Source of the DNA: Shewanella psychromarinicola
GTDB taxonomy: Bacteria > Pseudomonadota > Gammaproteobacteria > Enterobacterales > Shewanellaceae
DNA: 64,000 nt
Direction: 5' to 3'
Assembly: GCF_003855155.1 (NCBI RefSeq)
Contig: NZ_CP034073.1
Span: forward strand, 2,542,001 to 2,606,000
Shown here in pieces: positions 9,390 through 18,128 of the stretch. The notes under the pieces are model-generated. The model made no database searches. It saw only the letters and a program-made list of their open reading frames with translations, and was not told where the DNA came from. The position numbers and the translations under genes are program-made. Numbering within the stretch: position 1 is the first letter of the stretch; each line of letters starts with the position of its first letter.

Positions 9390-12300
9390 TGAAGTGGCTA
9401 ACCCATTGGTTTATCCATCATAAAATTGCCGCTAACTTATTGATGTTTTTGGTTATGGCGGCAGGGATTTTATCCCTGAACACTATTCGTGTTGAAAGCT
9501 TTCCGCAGATCCCAACGAGTCAGTTGAAAATCAGTGTCGTCTACCCAGGTGCTAGCCCTGAGCAAGTAGATGAAGGGGTGACCCAGCGAATAGAAAATGC
9601 CATTAGTGGCATTGCCGGCATAGGCAAAATAGCCAGTCAATCGAGCAGAGGCTTCGCCCTAATTCAAGTGAAGAAGACAACGGGAACAGATCTTACTGTT
9701 CTGATGGATGATATTCGAAATGCCGTTAATGGCATTGTCGGCTTGCCCCTTAGGGCTGAGCAGCCACAATTAACCCGCGATGAATACACCAATTTGGCTG
9801 CCTATGTGATGTTATACGGTGATGCCGATACCCAAGCAATGCAGCAGGCTGCCATTAAAGTTAATCAGGCGCTAAGACGTCATCCATTGATATCTCAAGT
9901 GACTGATTTAGGTAAATTAGAGCAAGAGCTTGTGGTAGAGCCAGATAGAGATACCTTAAGAAAGTATAAGCTCACTTTGGGGCAGCTTGCCGAGCAGATG
10001 CAGTCTTGGTCATTAGAGTATCGCAGCGGGTTATTGAAAACAGCCCAGGGCAATATTGTGCTTCGCGGTGACAATAATGCCGATACCTTACTTAAGCTTG
10101 CCGCCATACCCGTGATAGTGACAGACAATAGCCAAGTACTCTTAGGAGACATAGCCCAGATTAAACGGGGCTATGAAGAAGTCGATGGCATAGTGCGTTA
10201 TCAAGGTAAGCCTGCTGTGTCTCTAATGGTTTCAACCAGTAAAAAAGATAACTTGCTCGATGTCAGCGATGCCATCCACCAAGTAGTGCAAGAGCTAAAA
10301 ACGCAGCTGCCGCAAAATATTAAGCTAGATGTGATGGCGGATATGTCCCCTTATATCAAGGAGCAGTTGTCATTACTGGGCACTAACGCCTGGCAAGGGA
10401 TATTAATAGTGCTGGTGCTGTTAGGTTTGTTTCTCAACATTCGAATCGCCTTCTGGGTCGCTCTAGGCATACCGATTTCATTGGCCGGAACTCTTTGGCT
10501 TATGGGACCGCTGGGCTACACAATCAATGACATCACACTGTTTGGCTTTATTCTAGTACTTGGGGTCTTAGTGGATGATGCGGTTGTGGTGGCAGAAAGC
10601 ATTTATGAGAGCCAGCAGAACATGGCCGATCCTAAACTTGCCGCTGAAGAGGGAGTCAATAAAGTGGCAACGGCGACGGTTTTTGGTGTGCTGACTACTA
10701 TTGCCGCTTTTAGCCCCATGCTGTGGATTGAAAATGAACTGGCGCGCATGCTAGCAGGTTTCTCAGCAGTTGTGATCTTAGCACTGATTTTCTCACTCAT
10801 CGAAAGTAAGTTTATTTTGCCCCATCATTTGGCCAACATGAAACAAACCGATGACACAGGCCCTGTTGCAAAGCTTCGTCGTTATTGCTTGTCATACTTA
10901 GACACATTCTACGCAAACTATTATCAGCCGGTATTATCGAGCGCCTTGAATAATAAGTTTGCTAGCCTAGTTATTTTTTCAAGTGTGATGCTGTCTGCCT
11001 ATGGTTTTATGGCAACAGGGGCCATTAAGAGCGCGTTTTTTCCCGATATTCCCAGTCGCTTCTTAAGTGCCGATATTATTATGAGACAAGATGCGCCACT
11101 GTCTCTGACGTTAGAAAATGTCAAAAAAGTTGAGCAAGGACTTATCGAGACGGAAAAAACATTAATGAGTCAATATCAGTTAGATGAATCTCCTATTATC
11201 AGGCGTTTAGTGTCTACCGAGGGGAGTCATAGAATCGAGTTGGTAGCAGAGCTTTCCTATAGCGCCCTAAGTCTGTTACCAGCGCAAGAAGTGCTCAGTG
11301 CTTGGCGTAAAGCCGTTGGCTCCTTAGAAGGCGCCTATGCTCAGCGTTACAAGGCCACAGATGATGTCGCCGGTAGCACAGCCTTAACCATCACAGCACC
11401 TACATCGGCCCTTGCCAAAGAAGTCAGTACTCAACTTAAGCAAAGTCTTGCCCTTATGCCGGGGGTGAATGATATTTATGATGATAATCAAGGGGGCAGG
11501 AGGGAAATACAATTTATGCTTAATGACTATGGCCGTCAACTTGGGCTGACTCAAGCAAAGCTTGCTGAAGTCGTTGGCGGCGGTTTTGGTGAACTTGAAG
11601 TGCAACGATTAATGAAAGATGCGGAAGAAGTGAGGCTACTTATCCGTTTTACTCAAACGGTGCGTAGCTCCTTGAGTCAGCTATTAGCCACGCCGATCCA
11701 GGTGAAACAAGGTAAATATGTGTTACTCGAAGACGTGGTCGAACAGAACACATCTCGTCAGAGTGATGTGCTATATCGCTTAAACCGCGAGAGAGTCGCG
11801 ACCCTATATTGGCGTCAAAACCGCAGCATAAGCCCACCCGAAGCCGTGCTCGAAGGCTTAACTGAGCCGATAGCACAACTTATGTTAATCTATCCTGAGG
11901 TTAAAATTCGCGCTAGCGGTGAATTTGAAGAGTTAGCCGAAGTGCGAATTGGCTTTAAAAAAGCCATGTTACTGACCTTAATCCTTATTTTTGCCTTACT
12001 GGCTATTCCGCTGCAATCCTATGTGCAGCCTTTGATTATTATGGCGGTGATCCCCTTTGGTTTTGCCGGGGCGATAATAGGGCATGGTTTAATGGATTTA
12101 CCCGTGAGTATCTTGTCATTATTTGGCATGATGGCCATGACAGGTATAGTGATTAACGACTCGCTGGTATTGATGACGCGCTTTAATCAAAATATCGAAC
12201 AAGGCATGGCAAGTGTGGCAGCAGCGCTAGAGGCTGGAAGAAGCAGGCTCAGGGCTATTTTTCTTACCACAGTCACCACTGTGTGTGGCTTGCTGCCTTT

Positions 12301-12496
12301 GATGCTTGAAAGCTCAGAACAGGCCCAGTACCTGAAACCCGCCGCCGTTTCTTTAGTGTTCGGCGAACTATTGGCAACGCCTATCACTCTGATTTTATTG
12401 CCTATTTTATTGGTTATGTGTCAAAGAGATCCCAAAGGTTGCAACAATGATGCAGGGCAGCAAGCCGCGCTTGTATTTGATAAAGGTCCCCATTGA
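9389..12496 (+). CDS. RND-family efflux permease (AcrB/HAE1-like)
   Basis: At 1035 residues this is a full-length inner-membrane proton/drug antiporter subunit. The first helix is followed by the porter-domain opening SFPQIPTSQLKISVVYPGASPEQVDEG. The paired proton-relay aspartates lie in TM4 (VLVDDAVVV, D396 and D397). The second half repeats the fold, ending in a helix cluster with GMMAMTGIVINDSLVLMTRF. It is the third gene of a tightly coupled operon. Substrate range cannot be read from the sequence. The neighbouring AraC-type regulator with a GyrI-like C-terminus suggests small-molecule induction. Confidence 0.95.
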   Translation: MKWLTHWFIHHKIAANLLMFLVMAAGILSLNTIRVESFPQIPTSQLKISVVYPGASPEQVDEGVTQRIENAISGIAGIGKIASQSSRGFALIQVKKTTGTDLTVLMDDIRNAVNGIVGLPLRAEQPQLTRDEYTNLAAYVMLYGDADTQAMQQAAIKVNQALRRHPLISQVTDLGKLEQELVVEPDRDTLRKYKLTLGQLAEQMQSWSLEYRSGLLKTAQGNIVLRGDNNADTLLKLAAIPVIVTDNSQVLLGDIAQIKRGYEEVDGIVRYQGKPAVSLMVSTSKKDNLLDVSDAIHQVVQELKTQLPQNIKLDVMADMSPYIKEQLSLLGTNAWQGILIVLVLLGLFLNIRIAFWVALGIPISLAGTLWLMGPLGYTINDITLFGFILVLGVLVDDAVVVAESIYESQQNMADPKLAAEEGVNKVATATVFGVLTTIAAFSPMLWIENELARMLAGFSAVVILALIFSLIESKFILPHHLANMKQTDDTGPVAKLRRYCLSYLDTFYANYYQPVLSSALNNKFASLVIFSSVMLSAYGFMATGAIKSAFFPDIPSRFLSADIIMRQDAPLSLTLENVKKVEQGLIETEKTLMSQYQLDESPIIRRLVSTEGSHRIELVAELSYSALSLLPAQEVLSAWRKAVGSLEGAYAQRYKATDDVAGSTALTITAPTSALAKEVSTQLKQSLALMPGVNDIYDDNQGGRREIQFMLNDYGRQLGLTQAKLAEVVGGGFGELEVQRLMKDAEEVRLLIRFTQTVRSSLSQLLATPIQVKQGKYVLLEDVVEQNTSRQSDVLYRLNRERVATLYWRQNRSISPPEAVLEGLTEPIAQLMLIYPEVKIRASGEFEELAEVRIGFKKAMLLTLILIFALLAIPLQSYVQPLIIMAVIPFGFAGAIIGHGLMDLPVSILSLFGMMAMTGIVINDSLVLMTRFNQNIEQGMASVAAALEAGRSRLRAIFLTTVTTVCGLLPLMLESSEQAQYLKPAAVSLVFGELLATPITLILLPILLVMCQRDPKGCNNDAGQQAALVFDKGPH

Positions 12497-13433
12497 GTTG
12501 GAATTATCCATGAAAAATGAAAAACCATTCGTACTGCATGACTTAGCGCCGGAAGCCCATTTAGTGGCAAGCTTGCCGCCAAAATGGAAGCAGAGGTTTG
12601 AGTTCGCGATGGCGAGCATGGAGAAGATGCTTTTTGAGGGGAATAGTCTCACCTGGGAGGAGATTGCCAAACAAAGCGCGATTTCCCCCCACCATTTTCA
12701 CCGCATGTTTGCCTTAGTGTTTAATGAGACACCGGGACAATACCTAAGCCGAAAACGCTTGGGTTGGGCTGTAGATTTAATGATAAGTGAGCCAACACTG
12801 ACTGTGACAGAGGTCGCCTTGGAAGCGGGTTTTTCCTCTTCGCAGGCGTTAGCAAAGGCGCTAAAACGCAGCTTAGGGCTTACGGCAAAAGAGATTAAGC
12901 AAAAGCAAAATCAACTAGACTTCTTCGATGATTTGATGCGCCGTCTTGGGCAGCCTATGAAGATGTTACAGCAAAGCCTAGAAGAGAAAATGGCCGCTAA
13001 AATAGGGTTTGAAGTGCGAGAGTACCCTAGTCGCTCCCTAGTGACTAAGGGGCTAAGCACCAGCAGCATAACGAAAATGTACAAGGTATGGTGTGAAATT
13101 AAGCCTAAAGGCGAAGGATTAGCCATGGTGAACTTAATGCAGCTGAGCATTAAGGATCAACAAGTGGATGTGGGGCAGTTTGAAGTCGGCTATTTTTGCC
13201 AGCGGCCTGAACAAGCCAATCTCATTTTAGAGGCCGGCAGTTATCTATGTGGTAGGGTAAAAGTAAACAACTTCTCTGCCTATTTTTCGGCTTGGGATGC
13301 GCTTTTTATGTATTTATTAACCCATGATTTATTTATAGATGACAATACTAAATGTATAGAGGTTATAGAGAAACCAGAGAGTTTACTGTGGGAGGATACT
13401 GAGTTAATCATCAGTGTCCGCTTGATAAACTAG
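12447..13433 (+). CDS. AraC-family transcriptional regulator with GyrI-like effector domain
   Basis: The N-terminal half carries two helix-turn-helix units typical of AraC/XylS proteins (LTWEEIAKQSAISPHHFHRMF; LTVTEVALEAGFSSSQALAKA). Residues from about 170 on resemble the GyrI-like small-molecule-binding domain found in Rob/BmrR-type regulators. The ATG at 12447 has AAAGG 8 nt upstream and overlaps the pump gene by 50 bp. An internal ATG at 12510 gives a start closer to the family norm. Its place at the end of the efflux operon suggests it controls that operon in response to a pump substrate; this is inference. Confidence 0.88.
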   Translation: MMQGSKPRLYLIKVPIELELSMKNEKPFVLHDLAPEAHLVASLPPKWKQRFEFAMASMEKMLFEGNSLTWEEIAKQSAISPHHFHRMFALVFNETPGQYLSRKRLGWAVDLMISEPTLTVTEVALEAGFSSSQALAKALKRSLGLTAKEIKQKQNQLDFFDDLMRRLGQPMKMLQQSLEEKMAAKIGFEVREYPSRSLVTKGLSTSSITKMYKVWCEIKPKGEGLAMVNLMQLSIKDQQVDVGQFEVGYFCQRPEQANLILEAGSYLCGRVKVNNFSAYFSAWDALFMYLLTHDLFIDDNTKCIEVIEKPESLLWEDTELIISVRLIN

Positions 13434-13812
13434 ACCTCATTTTTCACAAGTATCTCATGGGTGGTTCGGACTACTGGCAATAACCAATCATGCTTAGCTC
13501 TTTTCTTGAAGATAGCATAGCTGCAATTTATTTCGGTGTAAGGGCTAAAACGCGATTTCCGAGAATAGTGCAGATATACCTACTTATCGTGCCAAAATGA
13601 GAAAAAAAGAATTTTTAATGTTATTCGATGAAATCAAAAAAGCTTAATCAGTGCGCCTAAAGTGGCACACAGAATTTAGCCACTTGATTAGAGGTCGACC
13701 ACTACAGTTTCCTGGTGTTTCCGATTTTACCCATATTTATTGTAATGTGAACGGTAGAATTTAGACCTTTGACTTTAGCAAGTTTCTGACCAGAAATGTG
13801 TCTGAAGTCATC
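13434..13812. other. Intergenic region between convergent genes, with a short IS-like scar
   Basis: No gene is visible. Around 13661-13706 is a sequence beginning AGTGGCACACAGAATTTAGC and ending GACCACTACA. It resembles both ends of the 61724-62180 repeat and is probably a miniature or excised insertion. A weak hairpin (TTTCTG / CAGAAA) near 13782-13796 could help end transcription of the PepSY gene. Confidence 0.4.
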
Positions 13813-14868
13813 TTATTTTTTAGATGCCCTTTTTTGAAGCTGTTTACGATACATAGCACCAGTAACAAGCAGTAGTATAGGAAGTATACCCACTAATAAT
13901 AAAGCTATTTTAAATACTATACCCCCAACATTTGCAGTATGAATGGGATAAATCCTTTGATACCAACGTAATCCAGCACCGATAAGATGAGTATCTTTTA
14001 CTTTCTTAATTTCAGCCGTATTTGGATCTAAATAAACAAAATTTCGTCCATATTGGTGCCATTCATCAGCTTGCTTAAACCGTAAAACGACTAAGTCATC
14101 TGTACTTTGTCGAATATAAACCCGGGTTAGTTCAGCCCCTTTCATAGTTTCCAATTTACGGGCACTCGAAAGCCACTTATCCCACTGTTGATTTCCCAGT
14201 GCTCTAGGGCTACTTTTTGTTGCTAACGTCGCTTTAGTCATCACGGGATCATTAAACAACAGCTGTAATGTTTTAATACTTGGCTGCTTATAAAGCATGC
14301 CAATACTGGTTAATATTGGGATCAATAAGAATAAAAATCCAATACTAGCCATTACGGTATGCCATTGCCTAAATATGCGCAGATTAAACTGAAAGTTAAC
14401 ACGAAATAAACGTCTACTCCAATGTTTAGGCCACCAACTAATTAAGCCAGTAATAATGAGAAATAACGATAATAATGAGATAAAGTTAAGTAATTGATAT
14501 CCGATATCATTGAGCAATAAATTCATATGCCATTGTTCTAAAACACTGATGAAATCAGATAAATAATAGCGAGTGACTATAAACAAGCCATTTTGATCCC
14601 AATAATCGATATCACCATTAGCATCAAAAGCTTGATAATAAGGTGCTTCGGCTGAAGGAAACATAATAGTTTGGTAGACTTTACTTGTTGTAATGGTATT
14701 AAGTACAGCAGCTTTGGAAACGCTACTACTTACTGAAGTGAGCATTTGAGGGTATTGCCAGTGCAAGAATGTGCTTTTAAATAATAAAAACGAACCACTG
14801 AGGCTGATTAATGCTAACCAGCCTCCAACAGTCCAAGCTAAAAACTTATGAAGCTTAACTTGTTTCAT
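13813..14868 (-). CDS. PepSY-associated TM helix protein (iron-uptake associated)
   Basis: This 351-residue inner-membrane protein has about four helices. The first is at residues 12-32 (TVGGWLALISLSGSFLLF), a pair surrounds residues 120-200, and the last is near 315-340 (IALLLVGILPILLLVTGA). Periplasmic loops carry PepSY-like segments. The family includes PiuB-like proteins and siderophore reductases encoded next to TonB-dependent receptors. Only 2 bp separate it from the receptor gene upstream, so the two form an operon. A role in reduction or release of iron from imported chelate is inferred. Confidence 0.85.
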   Translation of the reverse strand: MKQVKLHKFLAWTVGGWLALISLSGSFLLFKSTFLHWQYPQMLTSVSSSVSKAAVLNTITTSKVYQTIMFPSAEAPYYQAFDANGDIDYWDQNGLFIVTRYYLSDFISVLEQWHMNLLLNDIGYQLLNFISLLSLFLIITGLISWWPKHWSRRLFRVNFQFNLRIFRQWHTVMASIGFLFLLIPILTSIGMLYKQPSIKTLQLLFNDPVMTKATLATKSSPRALGNQQWDKWLSSARKLETMKGAELTRVYIRQSTDDLVVLRFKQADEWHQYGRNFVYLDPNTAEIKKVKDTHLIGAGLRWYQRIYPIHTANVGGIVFKIALLLVGILPILLLVTGAMYRKQLQKRASKK

Positions 14869-14870
14869 TT

Positions 14871-17033
14871 TTAAAAATTAAATTCATAGCTCAATGAGTA
14901 GTTACGTCCTTTACCTGAAAAGTAATAAGATGGATGCTTTCTGATCTGACTGAAATAGCCAACATAAAATTTATCCATTACGTTCTCTACGGCAAAGGTT
15001 AATCGACCATATTTTTGCAGATCATATTTTATAGAAGCATCAACAAGGGTATAACCGTCAAACTGCTGTTCTTTATCGTTGTTTTCTGAATCCATAAGCG
15101 TATTTACTTGAATACGAGTAGATACGTTATCTGTTGCATCAAAGTTTGCTGCAAACATGAATCTGTCAGGGGATATGTTTTTCAAATCCATATCACTGTC
15201 TACACTGCCATCACTATTACTGTCGACTTCACCTTTAATGGTTGAATAAAGTGCTTGCAGTGACAACTGCTCATTTAATTGATATTTAGCGGTAAATTCA
15301 GCACCGGTTATTTCAGTACGTTGACGAACCACATCATATGTTCCACCTGAATTTAAGGACAAATTAGCGCCATCTTTTGCTAATGAATAATAGGTTGAAG
15401 CCGTTACTCGCCATTGGTCATCGGTATAGTTAAGACCAATTTCGTAGTTATCAGTCACTACAGGTTTAACTGCAGGCATAGTATTAAAGTCAATATTAAT
15501 ATCGCCATTAAGAGGTTGACCTTGATCGCCAATCCAATTACCTCGTAGTACACGACCAATGTCAGGCAAACCAAAACCTTGATTAAAGCCAGCAAAAACA
15601 TTCATCTCATCAGTTAATTCATAGACTGCGCCTAGGTTAAAAACCAACTCATTAAAATCTTGTTCGCCACCAATAATATCAACTTGCCCATGAGGGTTGC
15701 CATCTTCATCATACAAACCATAACTATAAAGTGTTTGATCATTCTCAACATCAACAGTGGTAGTTTCATAACGTAATCCACCGGTAAGTCTTAGAGCATC
15801 ATTTACTAATATATCGCCTTGAGCGAATGGGGATACACCTAGGTAAGACATTTCAGGGGTAACCCCTAAACCTGTAGCCACTAAACGTTGCTGTGTGCTG
15901 TCATCTAATACGTCAATACCAAATACCCAGCTATCATCTAAGTTCAAAAGGTCAATTTGTGAATACGCCAGCTTCACTCCTTTTTTCGTTGAGGTAATAA
16001 TGCCTTGATCTCTAATCACTGTTGGAGTGGCTCGCCAGCTTGCTTCCCCATAAATAGCGTCAAACTCCTGATAGAAAAACTGCACCGTTAAGCCGCCATC
16101 GGCTAGATTATCATGACTATAATTTATGTTATATGCCTCAACTTGGTTAGAAATTGGCTCGCCAGTAGAGGCTCCTTTTTCAACAGTACCGACAATGCCA
16201 TCATTGAAGTTACCTTTAATTGGCACATAATTATTATTGCTTTCTAATTCATAGTGATTGGTTGAAAATTCGAGTCGTTGTTCACCAAAATTCACCCCCG
16301 TTTTAAGGAAGAAGTTGGTCGCGGTTGAATCTTGAGTTTCTCCTTGAATAGAGTTCATCCCTATCGGGTGACCATTTCCATCATAATAAATACCTTGATC
16401 ATGCCAAGAAGCAGCAGCGACAATATCAAATTGTTCGTCAAAATGACGTAAGTTGTACCATGTTTTTGTACTGGTTGAATCGCTACTAAAACTGTCGTTA
16501 ATACGCAGTCCAATTGTTTGCTTAAAATTATCACCTTCTTTAGCTGACATAGTAATGTAGTTAATCAAACCACCGGTAGCGCCCATACCATGAACAGCAC
16601 TAGCACCATTAACGACTTCAATTCTCTCTAATGTAGAAGAATCCACTGGATAGCCATAACGATTACCATTCCTTAATGGGTTATTTTGTGGTACGCCATC
16701 GACTAAAATTAACGCTGTGCGGCCACGTAGATTTTCACCTTGATTAGACAGTTTTTGCCTAGAAGGAGTCATACTGGGAACAAGGTTGGCTAAAACGGAT
16801 GTTAAATCATCGCTAATACTAATTTGTTTTGCGATGTCATCTTCGGTGATAACTGTTATCGCACCAGGAATTTTATCAACATCTTGTTGATAGCGAGTAG
16901 CCGTTATTACAATAGTTTCGCCAGCAAATTTTTGGGTATTTTCGGTGTCGATAGCTGAATTAGCAACCGCTTGGTTAACAGAAAGGGCAATAAGTGATAA
17001 TGGCAATACAATTGCCAAAGAAAGAGATTTCAT
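14871..17033 (-). CDS. TonB-dependent siderophore/heme-type outer-membrane receptor
   Basis: At 720 residues it has a signal peptide ending AVNQAVA|NSA (about residue 25) and a TonB box (ETIVITATRYQ). A plug domain includes GGLINYITMSAKEG, and a beta-barrel ends with the aromatic-terminated YSLSYEFNF expected for outer-membrane insertion. It would take up an iron chelate with energy from TonB-ExbB-ExbD, encoded elsewhere. The promoter region contains overlapping Fur-like inverted repeats, and the PepSY gene follows immediately. The substrate is not determined. Confidence 0.93.
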   Translation of the reverse strand: MKSLSLAIVLPLSLIALSVNQAVANSAIDTENTQKFAGETIVITATRYQQDVDKIPGAITVITEDDIAKQISISDDLTSVLANLVPSMTPSRQKLSNQGENLRGRTALILVDGVPQNNPLRNGNRYGYPVDSSTLERIEVVNGASAVHGMGATGGLINYITMSAKEGDNFKQTIGLRINDSFSSDSTSTKTWYNLRHFDEQFDIVAAASWHDQGIYYDGNGHPIGMNSIQGETQDSTATNFFLKTGVNFGEQRLEFSTNHYELESNNNYVPIKGNFNDGIVGTVEKGASTGEPISNQVEAYNINYSHDNLADGGLTVQFFYQEFDAIYGEASWRATPTVIRDQGIITSTKKGVKLAYSQIDLLNLDDSWVFGIDVLDDSTQQRLVATGLGVTPEMSYLGVSPFAQGDILVNDALRLTGGLRYETTTVDVENDQTLYSYGLYDEDGNPHGQVDIIGGEQDFNELVFNLGAVYELTDEMNVFAGFNQGFGLPDIGRVLRGNWIGDQGQPLNGDINIDFNTMPAVKPVVTDNYEIGLNYTDDQWRVTASTYYSLAKDGANLSLNSGGTYDVVRQRTEITGAEFTAKYQLNEQLSLQALYSTIKGEVDSNSDGSVDSDMDLKNISPDRFMFAANFDATDNVSTRIQVNTLMDSENNDKEQQFDGYTLVDASIKYDLQKYGRLTFAVENVMDKFYVGYFSQIRKHPSYYFSGKGRNYSLSYEFNF

Positions 17034-17067
17034 ATCTAGCCTTAGTTAATTCTTATTTCATAGTAAA

Positions 17068-17103
17068 ATTACCATTTCGCAGATGGTAATGGCTATCATT
17101 ACC
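17068..17103 (-). promoter_or_regulatory. Overlapping Fur-like inverted repeats upstream of TonB receptor
   Basis: Two perfect palindromes share a half-site. ATTACCAT (17068-17075) pairs with ATGGTAAT (17083-17090), spacer 7. GGTAATG (17085-17091) pairs with CATTACC (17097-17103), spacer 5. They lie 35-70 bp upstream of the receptor start. Spacing and AT-rich composition resemble Fur sites, which often overlap in this way. Another metalloregulator is possible. Confidence 0.6.
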
Positions 17104-17330
17104 GTTTTCAATAGTGAATTTATATTTATAAAAATAAGATTGCTAAACTTCGATCAAGATCAACTATAAAAATGTTATATCGACAACATAGGCACGGCAA
17201 GAACATTAAAAATCATGCCTATGCATCTGACTCAGTTCTGGCATATTCTTAGTGAGCTTACGGCAGCATAGTTCAACTTCTATCTTGTAAACTGATTTAA
17301 TGATCGCAACTCAATAATCAGGATGCAATC

Positions 17331-17696
17331 ATGTCAACATTAGATCCCTTATCAACCCTCACAACAGCTTTTGAATGCTGGCGTAGCAACAGGAATAGTC
17401 GTCAAGCTCCAACCCCCAATACATTGCGTGAACACGCCGTCGGATTACTCGAACATTATTCATCTAGCAAAATAACATCCGCACTACGGATTAGTGGCGG
17501 CCAGCTTAAATAGTGGCGAAATAGCGTAAATCCTCAACTCAGTCCCCACCAGTTTGTGCACCTACCCATTTCAACATCATCTGCTCAAACCACTTTTAAT
17601 GTAGTGATCCAATTTGCTCACGGAGATACGATGTCTTTATCAGGCGTTGATGATCCACAAACCCTTATTTCGCTGATCAGGGCGTTGAAATCATGA
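17331..17696 (+). pseudogene. tnpA: IS66 TnpA accessory protein, nonsense mutation
   Basis: The frame from ATG 17331 to TGA 17696 would give 121 residues, but codon 61 is TAG where copy B has CAG (SQLK-Q-WRNS). The visible product is 60 residues. The N-terminal part resembles the helix-turn-helix region of IS66 OrfA. The stop overlaps the tnpB start as ATGA, the usual coupling. Whether IS66 transposition tolerates this loss is unknown. Confidence 0.85.
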
Positions 17697-18028
17697 TACA
17701 TCTTACCTCTGAGACGCATATCTTAATCGCCATTGCACCTGTCGACTTTCGTCAGGGAATGGATGGTTTAGCGGCACTATGCCGTTATACATTAGCGGCT
17801 AACCCTCGCTCTGGCTCGGTGTTCGTCTTTATTAACCGCAATAAAACCATGGTACGTGCATTATCATATGATGGCAGCGGCTTTTGGTTGATGACCAAGC
17901 GGTTGTCAAAAGGCAAGTTTGTACATTGGCCAGGCTCAAAGCAAAAAATTGAACCGTTCATCGCCAAGCAGTTACGGCAGCTGTTGCTGAACTGCGATCC
18001 AATGTGGCAAAAACACGATCTTATTTAA
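17693..18028 (+). CDS. tnpB: IS66 TnpB accessory protein
   Basis: A 111-residue protein with the family core PVDFRQGMDGLAALCRY and GSVFVFINRNKT and the C-terminal KQLRQLL block. It is required for IS66 transposition, though its biochemical role is not established. It overlaps tnpA by 4 bp and lies 100 bp before tnpC. Confidence 0.92.
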   Translation: MIHLTSETHILIAIAPVDFRQGMDGLAALCRYTLAANPRSGSVFVFINRNKTMVRALSYDGSGFWLMTKRLSKGKFVHWPGSKQKIEPFIAKQLRQLLLNCDPMWQKHDLI

Positions 18029-18128
18029 GTCAAAAAAACAGCAATATTAGTGCTTGATTGTTAATGTTATCGGATCATAACCCTTCCCCCAGCAACCTCG
18101 ATTTCAGCCTAAACGATGTGGATAAACC

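Noticed and set aside
11649..11876. Minus-strand frames inside the RND permease gene and similar small frames within other large genes
   Set aside because: They lie wholly inside well-supported genes, lack ribosome-binding sites and show no family resemblance.
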